Assembly: GCA_964647905.1 (NCBI GenBank)
Contig: CAZYJR010000004.1
Coordinates: 62,001-126,000, forward strand
Direction of reading: 5' to 3'
DNA length: 64,000 bases
Source: CAZYJR01 sp964647905
GTDB taxonomy: Bacteria > Desulfobacterota > DSM-4660 > Desulfatiglandales > HGW-15
Each line of letters begins with the position of its first letter. The first letter of the stretch is position 1. Below the pieces are notes generated by a model, which made no database searches, had not been told where the DNA came from, and saw only the letters and a list, made by a program, of their open reading frames with translations. A program made the translations under genes and the position numbers. Shown here piece by piece: positions 26,211 to 35,614 of this stretch.

Positions 26211-27278
26211 ATGAGGCCCGCCTTTCACCCCAGACTGGTAAACGACCCGTTCTCCGACCCGGGGCTCATAGTGCCCTTCCACTACGAGCGGAGGGCGCTT
26301 CTCTTCGATCTGGGCGATCCGTCGCCCCTCTCGCCGAGGGAGCTCCTGCAGGTCAGCCACGTCTTCGTGAGCCACACCCATGTGGACCACTTCATAGGCT
26401 TCGACCCCCTGCTGAGAGTTTTCCTCGGGAGAGAGAAGAAGCTCCATCTCTTCGGGCCGCCCGGCTTCTCCCGCAGGGTGGAGGGGAAGCTCTCGGGATA
26501 CACCTGGAACCTTGTCCACCGCTATGAAAACGACCTGGACCTGGTGGTGAGCGAGGTCTGCCCGGAGTGCGTCTCCACAAGGCGATACTCCTGCCGGGAG
26601 GGATTCGGGCGGGCCCATCCCGAGGGGAGCCGGCCCTTTGACGGCGTCCTTTTGAGGGAGCCGGAGTTCAGAGTGGAGTCGGCCCTTGTGGATCACCGCA
26701 TACCCTGCCTGGCGTTTTCCCTGGTGGAGCGGTTCCATGTCAATATCGACAAGGTGGCCCTGGCCGCGCTCGGCCTGCCGGTGGGGCGGTGGATAGATCG
26801 TTTCAAGGCGGCCCTCTATGAGGGGGCGGACCCGGCCGGGACGTTCGCGGTCACCTGGGAGGAGGGCGGCGGAGCGACCAGGGAAAAGCGCTTCCGGCTG
26901 GGGGAGCTGGCCGAGAGGGCGGCCATCATAACCCCGGGGAGCCGAATAAGCTATATCACCGACATGGCCGGGACCCGGGAGAACCTGGATGCCGCGGTCA
27001 GCCTGGCCGCGGGCTCGGACCACCTGTTCATAGAGGCGGCCTTCCTGGACAGGGACCGGGACCTGGCGAGAGATCGGGACCACCTGACTGCGGCCCAGGC
27101 CGGGGAGGTGGCGGCCAGGGCAGGGGCCGGGGCCTTCACCCTGTTTCACTACTCCCCGAGGTACAGGGGATGCGAGGAGTCCCTTTTGGCGGAGGCCGAG
27201 GAGGCCTTTTCTCAGGCAGCGGCCGATCAGCCGTCCCCGCCCTCCCGGAGGGAGAGCACCTCCACCATCCGGGCGTGA
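26211..27278 (+). CDS. Metallo-beta-lactamase-fold hydrolase, RNase Z-like
   Basis: A 355-residue protein with the metal motif SHTHVDHFIGFD at about residues 54-65 (HxHxDH), a later metal Asp region SYITDMAG (about residue 245) and a final His in TLFHYSPRY. The arrangement, with a long insertion between motifs, resembles RNase Z-like hydrolases, but the characteristic exosite of tRNA maturase RNase Z is not obvious. The substrate is unknown. Its 3' end overlaps the convergent inositol-phosphatase gene by 52 bp. Confidence 0.82.
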   Translation: MRPAFHPRLVNDPFSDPGLIVPFHYERRALLFDLGDPSPLSPRELLQVSHVFVSHTHVDHFIGFDPLLRVFLGREKKLHLFGPPGFSRRVEGKLSGYTWNLVHRYENDLDLVVSEVCPECVSTRRYSCREGFGRAHPEGSRPFDGVLLREPEFRVESALVDHRIPCLAFSLVERFHVNIDKVALAALGLPVGRWIDRFKAALYEGADPAGTFAVTWEEGGGATREKRFRLGELAERAAIITPGSRISYITDMAGTRENLDAAVSLAAGSDHLFIEAAFLDRDRDLARDRDHLTAAQAGEVAARAGAGAFTLFHYSPRYRGCEESLLAEAEEAFSQAAADQPSPPSRRESTSTIRA

Positions 27279-28018
27279 AGCGCCGGGTTGGCGGCGCACA
27301 CGGTGTCGTGGTAAGGGGTGTAGTCGCCGCCGGTATAAGTGGTCACCCTGGCTCCCGCCTCCTCGGCTATCAGCACGCCCGCAGCGGTGTCCCAGGGTTT
27401 GAGCGATTCCTCCCAGAACCCGTCGAAGCGCCCCGCGGCCAGAAAGCAGAGGTCCAGTGCGGCCGAACCTGCCCGCCTCACCCCCCTGGCCCTGAGCACC
27501 ATGCTCCTGAAAAGGAAAAGCACCCGGTCCGGCCGCTCCCTGATGTCATAGGGGAAGCCCGTGGCGAGCAGGGCGTCACCCAGATTCCCGGTGGATGATA
27601 CTCGGATGGGGCTGTTGTTGAGCGTGGCTCCCCGACCCCTGACCGCGGCGAACTCCTCCCCGGTCTCCGGATTGAGCACTACCCCGACAACGGGCCGCCC
27701 CTCGGCTTCCAGGGCTATGGAGACCGCATAGAAAGGGAACCCGTGGGCGAAATTGGTGGTGCCGTCCAGGGGGTCGACCACCCATGTCCTCCCCGAGGAG
27801 CCCTGGCGTTGTTCCGATTCCTCGGCCAGGACCGAGTCTCGGGGGAAATCCCGTGATATTACCTCCAGGACGGCCTCCTGGGAGAGCAGATCCGCCTCCG
27901 TGAGGAGGTCGATCTCCCCTTTCTTGGTCACCGACTTGGCCTTTCCCGCCCGCCCCGCCAGGATGCCGGCGGCCCTGCCCGCGGCCTCGAGGGCGGTGGA
28001 CAGCTCTTTGTTCCACAT
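27227..28018 (-). CDS. Inositol monophosphatase family protein (SuhB-like)
   Basis: Mg-dependent phosphatase of the inositol-monophosphatase superfamily, 263 residues. The metal motifs are LAEESE, VVDPLDGTTNFAHGFP (about residues 82-97) and the C-terminal KPWDTAAGVLIAEEAGA. It may act on inositol-1-phosphate or serve as SuhB. It is divergent from rpsF. The C-terminus overlaps the MBL gene, which runs the other way. Confidence 0.92.
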   Translation of the reverse strand: MWNKELSTALEAAGRAAGILAGRAGKAKSVTKKGEIDLLTEADLLSQEAVLEVISRDFPRDSVLAEESEQRQGSSGRTWVVDPLDGTTNFAHGFPFYAVSIALEAEGRPVVGVVLNPETGEEFAAVRGRGATLNNSPIRVSSTGNLGDALLATGFPYDIRERPDRVLFLFRSMVLRARGVRRAGSAALDLCFLAAGRFDGFWEESLKPWDTAAGVLIAEEAGARVTTYTGGDYTPYHDTVCAANPALHARMVEVLSLREGGDG

Positions 28019-28076
28019 TCGGGTTTCCTCCTATCTCGATCTTGCGGCACCCGCCGCTTCGCCGCTCCAATATGGC

Positions 28077-28105
28077 TTGACAGTGGCCCTGAGAGTTGAT
28101 AATTA
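28077..28105 (+). promoter_or_regulatory. Strong sigma-70-type promoter of the rpsF operon
   Basis: TTGACA (28077-28082), exactly 17 bp, TAATTA (28100-28105). It lies 85 bp before rpsF. Confidence 0.7.
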
Positions 28106-28128
28106 AATTTGCTTTTTAGTGGCTCCTT

Positions 28129-28150
28129 GTTCCGCCGCCTGCGGCGGGAC
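28129..28150 (+). promoter_or_regulatory. Hairpin in the rpsF leader
   Basis: GTTCCGCCG-CCTG-CGGCGGGAC forms a 9-bp stem (one G-T pair) in the leader between promoter and rpsF. S6 leaders are known to bind an S6:S18 complex in many bacteria; whether this stem is that motif is not established here. Confidence 0.4.
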
Positions 28151-28189
28151 CTGATTCCCAGAGGGAAGCCGCCCGAAAGGAGACGACCA

Positions 28190-28633
28190 ATGAGGTATTA
28201 CGAGACCATCTTCATCGTCAACCCCGATATCGCGGACGACGACTACCAGGCGGTCCTCGCCAAGGCCGGGGACGTGATTGAAAAGCAGAAGGGCGTCGTT
28301 GTCAAGGTCCAGGAGTGGGGCAAGCAGAAGCTCGCCTATCCGATCAAGAGGTTTCCAAAGGGCAGCTACGTGGTGCTCAACTACTGCGGCAACGCAGGGG
28401 TGAGCTCCGAGCTGGAGCGCGCCCTGAGGCTCGACGAGCGGGTCCTCAAGCACCTGACCGTGAAGCTGGAACAAGACGCGGACCCGGAGGAGCTTCTCAG
28501 GCGGGAGGAGACCAAGGCCGGAGAGGCCTCCGCTCCGGAGACGGCGGTCGAGGGAGAGCAGGAAGGCGAGAGCGAGACCGAGACCCCTTCATCGACCGGG
28601 GAGGGGGAAGACGAGGGGGAGGACAATGTCTAG
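28190..28633 (+). CDS. rpsF: 30S ribosomal protein S6
   Basis: Begins MRYYETIFIVNPDIADDD, the standard S6 start, with an SD of AAAGGAGAC. The fold is complete by about residue 100; a C-terminal extension of about 45 residues is rich in Glu and Ser (EGEQEGESETETPSS), giving 147 residues in all. S6 binds 16S rRNA with S18, encoded next with an 8-bp overlap. The extension is longer than in E. coli but acidic tails are common in S6. Confidence 0.97.
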   Translation: MRYYETIFIVNPDIADDDYQAVLAKAGDVIEKQKGVVVKVQEWGKQKLAYPIKRFPKGSYVVLNYCGNAGVSSELERALRLDERVLKHLTVKLEQDADPEELLRREETKAGEASAPETAVEGEQEGESETETPSSTGEGEDEGEDNV

Positions 28634-28883
28634 AAGACCTTTCAAAGGCCGGGGGCGACCGCCTTTTCATCGCAGGAAGGTTTGCAGGTTCTGTGCGGAC
28701 AGCAGCCTGGTCATAGATTATAAAGACACCAAAACACTGCGATATTTCACTACGGAAAGGGGCAAGATAATTCCCCGGCGTATCTCGGGCAACTGCGCCA
28801 GGCACCAGAGGCAGCTTACCGCCGCCATAAAGCGCGCGAGGAATATAGCTCTCTTGCCCTTCACCACATCCACCGTGAGATAG
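28626..28883 (+). CDS. rpsR: 30S ribosomal protein S18
   Basis: 85 residues including the S18 core YKDTKTLRYFTTERGKIIPR and ISGNCARHQRQLTAAIKRAR. The N-terminal CRFCAD gives a Cys pair as in zinc-containing S18 forms, but only two of the usual four cysteines plus one later Cys (NCARH) are clear. Overlaps rpsF by 8 bp. Confidence 0.97.
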   Translation: MSRRPFKGRGRPPFHRRKVCRFCADSSLVIDYKDTKTLRYFTTERGKIIPRRISGNCARHQRQLTAAIKRARNIALLPFTTSTVR

Positions 28884-28918
28884 CCCCTGAGCGCAGGAGG
28901 CGTCCGGCTCGGACCGGG

Positions 28919-29890
28919 GTGGCCGATTTGTCCCGCAACCCACCATTGAGACTCCCCAGGCCCATGGATGTCCTCTACTGCGCCGGGGCTGCGGGGGCCT
29001 TGCTCTCCGCCTCTTGGTTCGTCCCGCTCCTGGGTCCGGCGCTGGGGCTCCTCACACCTCTCCCTTTTCTGTACTACGGCGCGCGGCGCGGCCGGTCGGA
29101 GGGGGCGATGGTGGGGGCCGGGGCCTTTCTCTTGGTCTCCCTGGCCGCGGGCGCCGCGGGGTGGGATCGAGTTCCGTACCTGTGCGCCGAGTTCGGGTTC
29201 CTGGGGCTGGTCCTGGCCGAGCTCTACCGGAGGGGTTTTGGGGTGGGCCGGGTGGTGGCCGGGGGAACCGCGGCCATGTTGGCCTTTGGTTTCGTTTTCC
29301 TGGCCGCGGCGGCCGCCGGGAAGGGCGCCGGCCCCTTGGATCTGGTCCTGGACTACTTCACGGAGAACCTCCGGTCCGTAATGGGCGGGCAAGCCGGGAG
29401 CGGGGGCGCGGGGCGGGTCGGGGAGTACGGCGAGGTCCTCGCGCGCGTGATCCGATGGGTCTACCCCTCCCTGGTCGTGGTTGGGGCCGGAGCGGCGGTC
29501 TGGGTCAACGTGATCCTGAGCCGCCCCCTTTTCAGGGCGGCCGGGCTGCCCCCGCCCGAGCTGGGACGCCTCGACCAATGGCGGGCCCCGGAGCGGCTGG
29601 TGTGGGTCTTCATAGCCGCGGGTTTCGCTTTATTTTTGCCTTGGGAGGGTGTAAAATTTCCGGCGGTGAACGTGCTGGTGGTGGCCTCGGCGGTCTACTG
29701 CTTCCAGGGGCTCTCGATCCTCCGGTTTTACCTCGAGAAGTATCGAGCCCCGCGGATTCTGCGGGTGGCGATCTACTTCCTGATACTGATTCAGCAGTTC
29801 TTCTTGGCGGGGTTGGCCTTGGCCGGCCTCCTAGACCAGTGGGCGGATTTCAGAAAGAGAGCCGGGAGCCGGGGGGCCCCGGACCGATAG
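28919..29890 (+). CDS. DUF2232 (YybS-like) membrane protein
   Basis: A 323-residue integral membrane protein with about eight hydrophobic helices, including a C-terminal pair (VLVVASAVYCFQGLSILRFY, then YFLILIQQFFLAGLALAGLL). Position between rpsR and rplI and the segment QGLSILRFYLEK identify the DUF2232 family, found in this place in many Deltaproteobacteria and as YybS in Bacillus. Function unknown. Start GTG 28919 follows an AGGAGG tract at 28896; ATG 28964 is an alternative. Confidence 0.85.
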   Translation: MADLSRNPPLRLPRPMDVLYCAGAAGALLSASWFVPLLGPALGLLTPLPFLYYGARRGRSEGAMVGAGAFLLVSLAAGAAGWDRVPYLCAEFGFLGLVLAELYRRGFGVGRVVAGGTAAMLAFGFVFLAAAAAGKGAGPLDLVLDYFTENLRSVMGGQAGSGGAGRVGEYGEVLARVIRWVYPSLVVVGAGAAVWVNVILSRPLFRAAGLPPPELGRLDQWRAPERLVWVFIAAGFALFLPWEGVKFPAVNVLVVASAVYCFQGLSILRFYLEKYRAPRILRVAIYFLILIQQFFLAGLALAGLLDQWADFRKRAGSRGAPDR

Positions 29891-29901
29891 GAGGGAGACG
29901 A

Positions 29902-30351
29902 ATGAAGGTTATTCTCAGGCAGGACATGGACGAGTTGGGCTACGAGGGAGAGGAGGTGGACGTGGCCAAGGGCTACGCCCGCAACTACCTCATTCCAAAG
30001 GGCTTCGGGCTGTTGGCGACCGAGCGGAACAGGAAGCTCTTCGAGATGCAGAGGAAGAAGATCGAGGTCAGAAAGCTCAAGGCCAGGGAGCAGGCGGAGT
30101 CCTTGAAGGAGCAGCTCGAGGGCCTATCCCTCGCCATGACCCAGAAGGCCGGAGAAGGGGGAAAGCTCTACGGCTCGGTGACCTCCATGGACATATCCGA
30201 GGCCCTGGAAAAGAAGGGCGTGGTTGTTGACCGGCGTAAGATAGTGCTTGATAAGCCCATCAAGGCGCTAGGCGAGTACGAGGTTCCGGTGAAGCTCCAC
30301 CCCGAGGTGACGGCGCAGGTCAAGGTGGTCGTGGAGGCCGAAGAAACCTAG
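29902..30351 (+). CDS. rplI: 50S ribosomal protein L9
   Basis: 149 residues starting MKVILRQDMDELGYEGEEVD, then the L9 N-domain signature VAKGYARNYLIPKGFG, a long connecting helix and the C-domain (KLYGSVTSMDISEAL). ATG 29902 is preceded by GGAGGGAG. A much longer frame upstream in the same phase overlaps the DUF2232 gene and is not real. Confidence 0.98.
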   Translation: MKVILRQDMDELGYEGEEVDVAKGYARNYLIPKGFGLLATERNRKLFEMQRKKIEVRKLKAREQAESLKEQLEGLSLAMTQKAGEGGKLYGSVTSMDISEALEKKGVVVDRRKIVLDKPIKALGEYEVPVKLHPEVTAQVKVVVEAEET

Positions 30352-30370
30352 CCGGTCCCGGAGGGCTGCC

Positions 30371-31732
30371 ATGGCTCGACCAGAGGAGAAGGTTCAGGAA
30401 ACCGGCCGAATGAAGGTCCCGCCGCACAACCTGGAGGCCGAGCAGGCCATCCTGGGCGGGATCCTGATAAACAACGACTCCATGAACATGGTGATGGACA
30501 TCCTGGGCGAGGGCGACTTTTACAGGGAGGCCCACGGCCACTTGTTCGCCGGCATGGTGGCCCTATACAACAACAGCGAGCCGGTGGATCTGATCACCCT
30601 TTCCCATTACCTCAAGCACAGGAATCTGCTGGACAAGGCCGGAGGAGCGGAGTACATGGCCTCGCTGGCCGACTCGGTCTCCACCTCGGCAGGCATAGCC
30701 CACCACGCGCAGATCGTCCGGGATCTGTCCATCAGGCGGAAGCTGATAAGCCAGTGCTCGGTGATATCGGACTCGTGCTTCCAGAATTGGGACCGATCGG
30801 ATGAGCTCCTGGACATGGCCGAGCAGATGATCTTCGAGATCGCCGAGGAGAAGACCGGCGACGGCCTCTCGCCCATGGAGGCGGTGGTTAAGGACAGCTT
30901 CAGGAGGCTGGAGAGCATCAGCGAGTCCGAAGGGTTCCTGACCGGCATCCCTTCCGGGTTCGACGACCTTGACAGGCTCACGGCGGGCCTCCAGCCCTCG
31001 GACCTGATCATAGTGGCGGGCCGGCCCAGCATGGGAAAGACCGCCTTCGCGCTCAACATCGCCTACAACGCGACCCTGAAGACCGGCAAAGGGGTGGCTC
31101 TTTTCAGCATGGAGATGTCCAAGCTCCATTTGGGGCTGCGCCTCCTGGGCCTGAGCGCCGGGGTGAACGCGTCCAAGCTCCGGACCGGACACCTCTCGGA
31201 GAGGGATTGGCAGAGGCTGACCCAGGCCGCGGACAAGCTCTCCGAGCTCCCTGTGTACATCGACGATACATCCGGGCTCGGGGTCCTGGACATGAAGGCC
31301 CGCTGCAGGCGCCTGCTGAAAAAGACCGAGCTCTGCCTGGTGATCGTGGACTACCTCCAGCTGGTCCAGGGAAGGAGGAACGCCGAGTCCAGGCAGTTGG
31401 AGATATCCGAGATCTCGCGCCACCTGAAGGCCCTGGCCAAGGATTTGAACGTGCCGGTCCTGGCCCTCTCCCAGCTCAACCGCAAGGTGGAGGACCGCCC
31501 GAACAAGCGCCCCCAGCTCTCGGACCTCAGGGAGTCAGGGGCCATAGAACAGGACGCGGACGTCATAGCCTTCATCTACCGTGACGAGGTGTACCACCCG
31601 GCCACTGAGGAGAACCGCAACCTGGCCGAGATCATCCTGGCGAAGCAGAGGAACGGCCCCACCGGCTACTTCAAGCTGACATTCGAAAAGGAGAACACCA
31701 GGTTCAGGAACTACGCCGGGGACCAGTACTAG
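30371..31732 (+). CDS. dnaB: Replicative DNA helicase DnaB
   Basis: Hexameric replication-fork helicase, 453 residues. N-terminal domain PHNLEAEQAILGGILINN, RecA-type core with Walker A GRPSMGKTAFALN, Walker B LVIVDYLQLVQGR, and LRESGAIEQDADVI toward the C-terminus. No intein is present. It ends the rpsF-rpsR-DUF2232-rplI-dnaB block. Confidence 0.98.
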   Translation: MARPEEKVQETGRMKVPPHNLEAEQAILGGILINNDSMNMVMDILGEGDFYREAHGHLFAGMVALYNNSEPVDLITLSHYLKHRNLLDKAGGAEYMASLADSVSTSAGIAHHAQIVRDLSIRRKLISQCSVISDSCFQNWDRSDELLDMAEQMIFEIAEEKTGDGLSPMEAVVKDSFRRLESISESEGFLTGIPSGFDDLDRLTAGLQPSDLIIVAGRPSMGKTAFALNIAYNATLKTGKGVALFSMEMSKLHLGLRLLGLSAGVNASKLRTGHLSERDWQRLTQAADKLSELPVYIDDTSGLGVLDMKARCRRLLKKTELCLVIVDYLQLVQGRRNAESRQLEISEISRHLKALAKDLNVPVLALSQLNRKVEDRPNKRPQLSDLRESGAIEQDADVIAFIYRDEVYHPATEENRNLAEIILAKQRNGPTGYFKLTFEKENTRFRNYAGDQY

Positions 31733-31863
31733 CCGGAGCCGGAACCCGTTTCGGCACGCCCCGCTAAAGGAGGAAGACCGGAGCCATCGACCCTGTCCAC
31801 GGAAAGACCTCGGGACTGAAGGCCGGGCAGCTCAAGCGGCTGCAGCGGATCCACCGGGTCAAG

Positions 31864-33453
31864 GTGCCCCCGGGCTCGGTGATAACCCCGGACCTGGCCC
31901 GCAGGCTCGCGGCGCTCTCAGGGGAGATCCAGCGTCAGGTGGGACTCCTGATCACCAGGAAGGGCCGGGTGGCCTTTGTGGTGGTTGGGGACGCAAAGCA
32001 CATCCGGATCCCGGACCTCGGCCGCGTGCGCCTGGGCGCTGGCAGACTCAAGGGGCTCCGCTGCGTCCACACCCACCTGGACGGCGAGCCTCTCTCCAGG
32101 GAGGACCTGACCGACCTGGTGCTCCTCGGACTGGACCTTATGGTCTCGGTGGAGGTCTCGGAGGAAGGGACCCCCGGCGCAGTCAGCGTGGCCCACATCA
32201 TGCCCGACGACTCCAAGGGCCGGGATTGCGAGGTCATCCGCTACCCGGACACCGGCAGGGTGGACCTGGACGCCCTGGAGCTGATTCAATCCCTGGAGGA
32301 CGAGCTGGCCCGAGCCGAGATGCCCCGCAGCCTGGAAGAGAGGGAGAGGGCCGTTCTGGTGGGGGTGAGCCAGGGGCCGGGACGGGAAGACACCACGGAG
32401 TCCCTGGACGAGCTGAGGGAGCTGGCCCGCTCGAGCAACGTGGAGGTCGCGGACACCGTGGTCCAGCAGGTAAAGCGGCCCAACCCGCGCTTCCTCCTGG
32501 GGAAAGGCAAGGTCAGCGAGCTGGTGATCCGCTGCCTCCAGACCGGCTCCAACCTCTTGATTTTCGACACCGAGCTCACCCCGGCCCAGGTCAAGAGCCT
32601 CACCGACTTCACCGAGCTCAGGATAATCGACCGGAGCCAATTGATCCTGGACATCTTTGCCAGGCGGGCCGTGACCCGGGAAGGAAAGATCCAGGTGGAG
32701 CTCGCCCAGTTGAAGTATCTCCTGCCCAGATTGGCCACCAAGAATACCGCAATGTCAAGGCTCACCGGCGGCATAGGAGGCCGCGGCCCGGGCGAGACGA
32801 AGCTGGAGATCAACCGCAGGAGGGTCAGGGAGAGGATCGCCCGGCTGAACCGCGAGCTCAAGCAGATAAAGCGGCAGAGGGAAGGCCGGAGAAAGCTCCG
32901 GGGGGACAAGGGCCTCCCGGTAATATCCATAGTGGGCTACACGAACGCGGGCAAGTCCACTCTCCTGAACGCCCTTACCAACAGCCGGGTGAGTGTTGAG
33001 AATCGGCTCTTCGCCACCCTGGACCCCAGCAGCCGCAGGCTGAGGTTCCCCAGGGAGAGGGAGGCCATAGTGACGGACACGGTGGGCTTCATCCGGGACC
33101 TGCCGGCGGACCTGATGGAGGCCTTCGCCGCGACCCTGGAGGAGCTCCGGGACGCGGATCTGCTGCTACACGTAGTGGACGCGGCAGGCCCTCGCATGGA
33201 GGAGCAGATCCGAACGGTCGAAAAGGTCCTCCGCCGTCTGGAGTTGGACCGGATCCCGAGTCTCCTGGTGCTTAACAAGACCGACCTGCTGGACCCGGCC
33301 CAGGTGGAGGAGCTTGCCTATCAAACGGGGGGTGTGGCGATATCCGCGATCACCCCCCAAACGCTCTCCGCGCTGCTCGAGCGGATCGAGAGCACTATAT
33401 GGCTCGATTCCTCCAGCCCCGGGATTTCCGGAGCCTCCCGCTCCTCTCGATGA
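31864..33453 (+). CDS. hflX: GTPase HflX
   Basis: Ribosome-associated GTPase. The protein from GTG 31864 has 529 residues: an N-terminal region found in the long HflX type (RKGRVAFVVVGDAKHI), the HflX domain (NPRFLLGKGKVSEL, RLTGGIGGRGPGETKLE) and the G domain with GYTNAGKSTLLN, DTVGFIRDLP and NKTD. Homologous-looking sequence continues upstream in frame (KTSGLKAGQLKRLQRIHRVK) as far as an ATC at 31786, behind an AAGGAGG; no canonical start fits there (see findings). The end overlaps apbE by 59 bp, convergently. Confidence 0.95.
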   Translation: MPPGSVITPDLARRLAALSGEIQRQVGLLITRKGRVAFVVVGDAKHIRIPDLGRVRLGAGRLKGLRCVHTHLDGEPLSREDLTDLVLLGLDLMVSVEVSEEGTPGAVSVAHIMPDDSKGRDCEVIRYPDTGRVDLDALELIQSLEDELARAEMPRSLEERERAVLVGVSQGPGREDTTESLDELRELARSSNVEVADTVVQQVKRPNPRFLLGKGKVSELVIRCLQTGSNLLIFDTELTPAQVKSLTDFTELRIIDRSQLILDIFARRAVTREGKIQVELAQLKYLLPRLATKNTAMSRLTGGIGGRGPGETKLEINRRRVRERIARLNRELKQIKRQREGRRKLRGDKGLPVISIVGYTNAGKSTLLNALTNSRVSVENRLFATLDPSSRRLRFPREREAIVTDTVGFIRDLPADLMEAFAATLEELRDADLLLHVVDAAGPRMEEQIRTVEKVLRRLELDRIPSLLVLNKTDLLDPAQVEELAYQTGGVAISAITPQTLSALLERIESTIWLDSSSPGISGASRSSR

Positions 33454-34456
33454 CCAGGGCCTCGCAGCCTTCCCGCTTATCAGCGAACCGAACCGCCCGG
33501 CCCGGGTCCATGACCATGGCCGCCGTGGCCAGGGCGTCCGCGTCCATGGCGTTTTCGGCCCTGATCGACACGCTTGAGCTGAGGGCGGGGGAGAGGCCCG
33601 TCCGAGGGTCCACTATGTGATGGACCATCTTTTCCTTGTCAAAGAATACCTCGTAGTTGCCCGAGGTGGCAACCGCCCCGTCCCCCATGCGGATCACGTC
33701 CGGGTACCCGGCCTTGCCTTCCGGGTCTTCTATGGCCACCCGCCAGGGGGAGCCGTCCTCCCGTGCGCCCCGGGTGCGGATGTCCCCTCCCGCATTCACT
33801 ATATGGCTCTCTATCCCGCGCGAGGCCAAGAGGTCCGAGGCCCGGTCCACGATGAACCCCTTGGCTATGCCGTCCAGGGTGAGCCCCATCCCGGGCCTGG
33901 CGAAGTATATCCGGTCCCCTTCCAGGACAACGGCGCCCGCATCCACCAGCGCCAAGGCCTGCTCCAGCTCCTGCCTCGGGACGGCGGGGGCCTTGCCCGC
34001 CTCGAACCGCCCCTTGAAGAGGTCCACCACCGGCTTGACGGTGACGTCGAATGTCCCGCCGCTGGTCTTGTGGTGCCGGGCGGCTCGGACCAGTACACGC
34101 CGGAGCTCGGGCGGTGCGCCTTCCAGCCTGCCGTCGCGGTTCAGGACCCCTACGGCGGTCGCCCCGTCATGGCGGTTCATGAGCCCGGAGAGCCGATCCA
34201 TCTCCTCGAAGGCCAGGCCCATGGCTTCCTGGGCCAGGTCCTTTGATTCGTGGATCAGGGTCATGGAGACCACAGTCCCCATGGCCAAGCGCGTCGAGGA
34301 GACCTTGAAGCGCTTTCGGTCGAACTTTACCGCCTCCGCCGCGGCCGGGGATAGGCTCGAGGAGGCCGCTGCAAGCCCCAACAGGCCCGAAAGCCTGAGA
34401 AATGAACGGCGGTCAAGCATCCTTTCCTGCTCAAAAAAGCCGAGATTCCTGTTCAT
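33395..34456 (-). CDS. apbE: FAD:protein FMN transferase, Tat-exported
   Basis: ApbE attaches FMN covalently to Thr/Ser of exported flavoproteins. From ATG 34456 (SD AAAGGAG) 353 residues; a twin-arginine signal DRRSFLRLSGLLGLAAA lies at residues 14-30, matching the tatAC genes at 7.5-8.7 kb. Family motifs: LTLDGIAKGFIVD, HIVNAGGDIRTRG, VATSGNYEVFF and the metal-site DALATAAMVM. The flavin synthase gene ribF is two genes upstream on the same strand, a sensible pairing. Confidence 0.95.
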   Translation of the reverse strand: MNRNLGFFEQERMLDRRSFLRLSGLLGLAAASSSLSPAAAEAVKFDRKRFKVSSTRLAMGTVVSMTLIHESKDLAQEAMGLAFEEMDRLSGLMNRHDGATAVGVLNRDGRLEGAPPELRRVLVRAARHHKTSGGTFDVTVKPVVDLFKGRFEAGKAPAVPRQELEQALALVDAGAVVLEGDRIYFARPGMGLTLDGIAKGFIVDRASDLLASRGIESHIVNAGGDIRTRGAREDGSPWRVAIEDPEGKAGYPDVIRMGDGAVATSGNYEVFFDKEKMVHHIVDPRTGLSPALSSSVSIRAENAMDADALATAAMVMDPGRAVRFADKREGCEALVIERSGRLRKSRGWRNRAI

Positions 34457-34585
34457 GGAATTTCTCCTTTTGCTGCGCGGCGGATCCCGCCGTGACCCCT
34501 TACCCGGGGGCGGCCGGCCGCCTTTTCCGGAGGGGAACCTAACACGAGGATTCTCAGTTGGCAAGGCGTTTATGCCCGCCCCGCC

Positions 34586-35614
34586 TCAGGCGCGGGACGT
34601 GTCCTTCAACCGGTCCCTGTCTCCGGTGAGCTCCGGCAAGGGGGTGTGGACCATCAGGAAGGATATGAACCCGAATAGCACGGTGGGCAGGAAAAACGAT
34701 GCGTGGAGCAGTATGGCCGCAGTGAGTCCCTGCTCCGGGGCGAAGCCGTGGACCATGAAGCCGTACTGGACCGCCAGGTGGAAAGTCCCGACAAAGCCCG
34801 GGGCCGACGGGATCATCACCCCGAAGGAGCCCATGGCCATGATGAGAAAGGTGTAAATGAAGGGGAGGGACAGGCCGGCCGAGGCCGCCACCAGCTTTAT
34901 CTGGATCAGCGCCAGGAGCCAGATGAGGCCCGAGTATAAGACCGCATAAGACCAGCTCCCGGTCCCGCGGACCAGGACAAGGCCCGAGCCGAAGTTCCTT
35001 CCCATTTCCACGGCCCTGGCCCGGAACCGCCCGGGCAGGAAGAAGAGGACCCGTCCCAAGACCCTCAGGCAGGCCTCGGACTTCCACTTGAACCCCGCTA
35101 TAAGCGCTATCACCATGGCGTAACCGACTATCAGGACCCCGGCCAGGGCCCGCAGGGAGGTGCCCAGGGTCTGCCACTGCGCAGAGAAAGGCGTGGCCAG
35201 GAGGCCCGCCACCAGCACCAGGAATATGGTGAGTCCGTCGAACAGCCGCTCCACGACCACCGTGCCCAAGGCCGAGCTTCCCTTGACGCGCTCGCTAACC
35301 CCGAGGTAGTTGGCCCGGATGAACTCCCCGAGCCTGGCCGGCAGCACGCAATTGGCCGCGAATCCCACAAGGGTGGCCAGCAATCGGTTCTTGAAGGCCG
35401 TAGATTGGATGGGGTCCAGGAAGATCCTCCAACGGGCCGCCCTCAGGCCGTGCTGAAGCATGGTGACCGCCACCGCCGCGCCCAGCCCGGGCAGGGTCGC
35501 GGACCGGAGGACCTCCCAGAGCCTGGCCAGGTCCACCTGTCTCAGCGCCAGGTAAAGGAACACCCCGCTCGTTGCCAGCCCCAGCCAGAATCGCCAGTCA
35601 AGGATGCGGTTCAA
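34586..35614 (-). CDS. UPF0104 / lysylphosphatidylglycerol synthase-type membrane protein
   Basis: A 342-residue membrane protein with about eight helices and the family segments LQHGLRAARWRIFL, ANCVLPARLGEFIRA and MIPSAPGFVGTFHLAVQYG. It lacks the C-terminal LPG synthase catalytic domain, so it belongs to the flippase-like UPF0104 group. The substrate is unknown; a lipid is likely. It overlaps ribF by 4 bp and is followed after about 130 bp by apbE. Confidence 0.87.
   Translation of the reverse strand: MNRILDWRFWLGLATSGVFLYLALRQVDLARLWEVLRSATLPGLGAAVAVTMLQHGLRAARWRIFLDPIQSTAFKNRLLATLVGFAANCVLPARLGEFIRANYLGVSERVKGSSALGTVVVERLFDGLTIFLVLVAGLLATPFSAQWQTLGTSLRALAGVLIVGYAMVIALIAGFKWKSEACLRVLGRVLFFLPGRFRARAVEMGRNFGSGLVLVRGTGSWSYAVLYSGLIWLLALIQIKLVAASAGLSLPFIYTFLIMAMGSFGVMIPSAPGFVGTFHLAVQYGFMVHGFAPEQGLTAAILLHASFFLPTVLFGFISFLMVHTPLPELTGDRDRLKDTSRA

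Noticed and set aside
29014..29901. Long N-terminal extension of ribosomal protein L9
   Set aside because: It overlaps the DUF2232 gene in another frame; L9 starts at ATG 29902 with a good SD.
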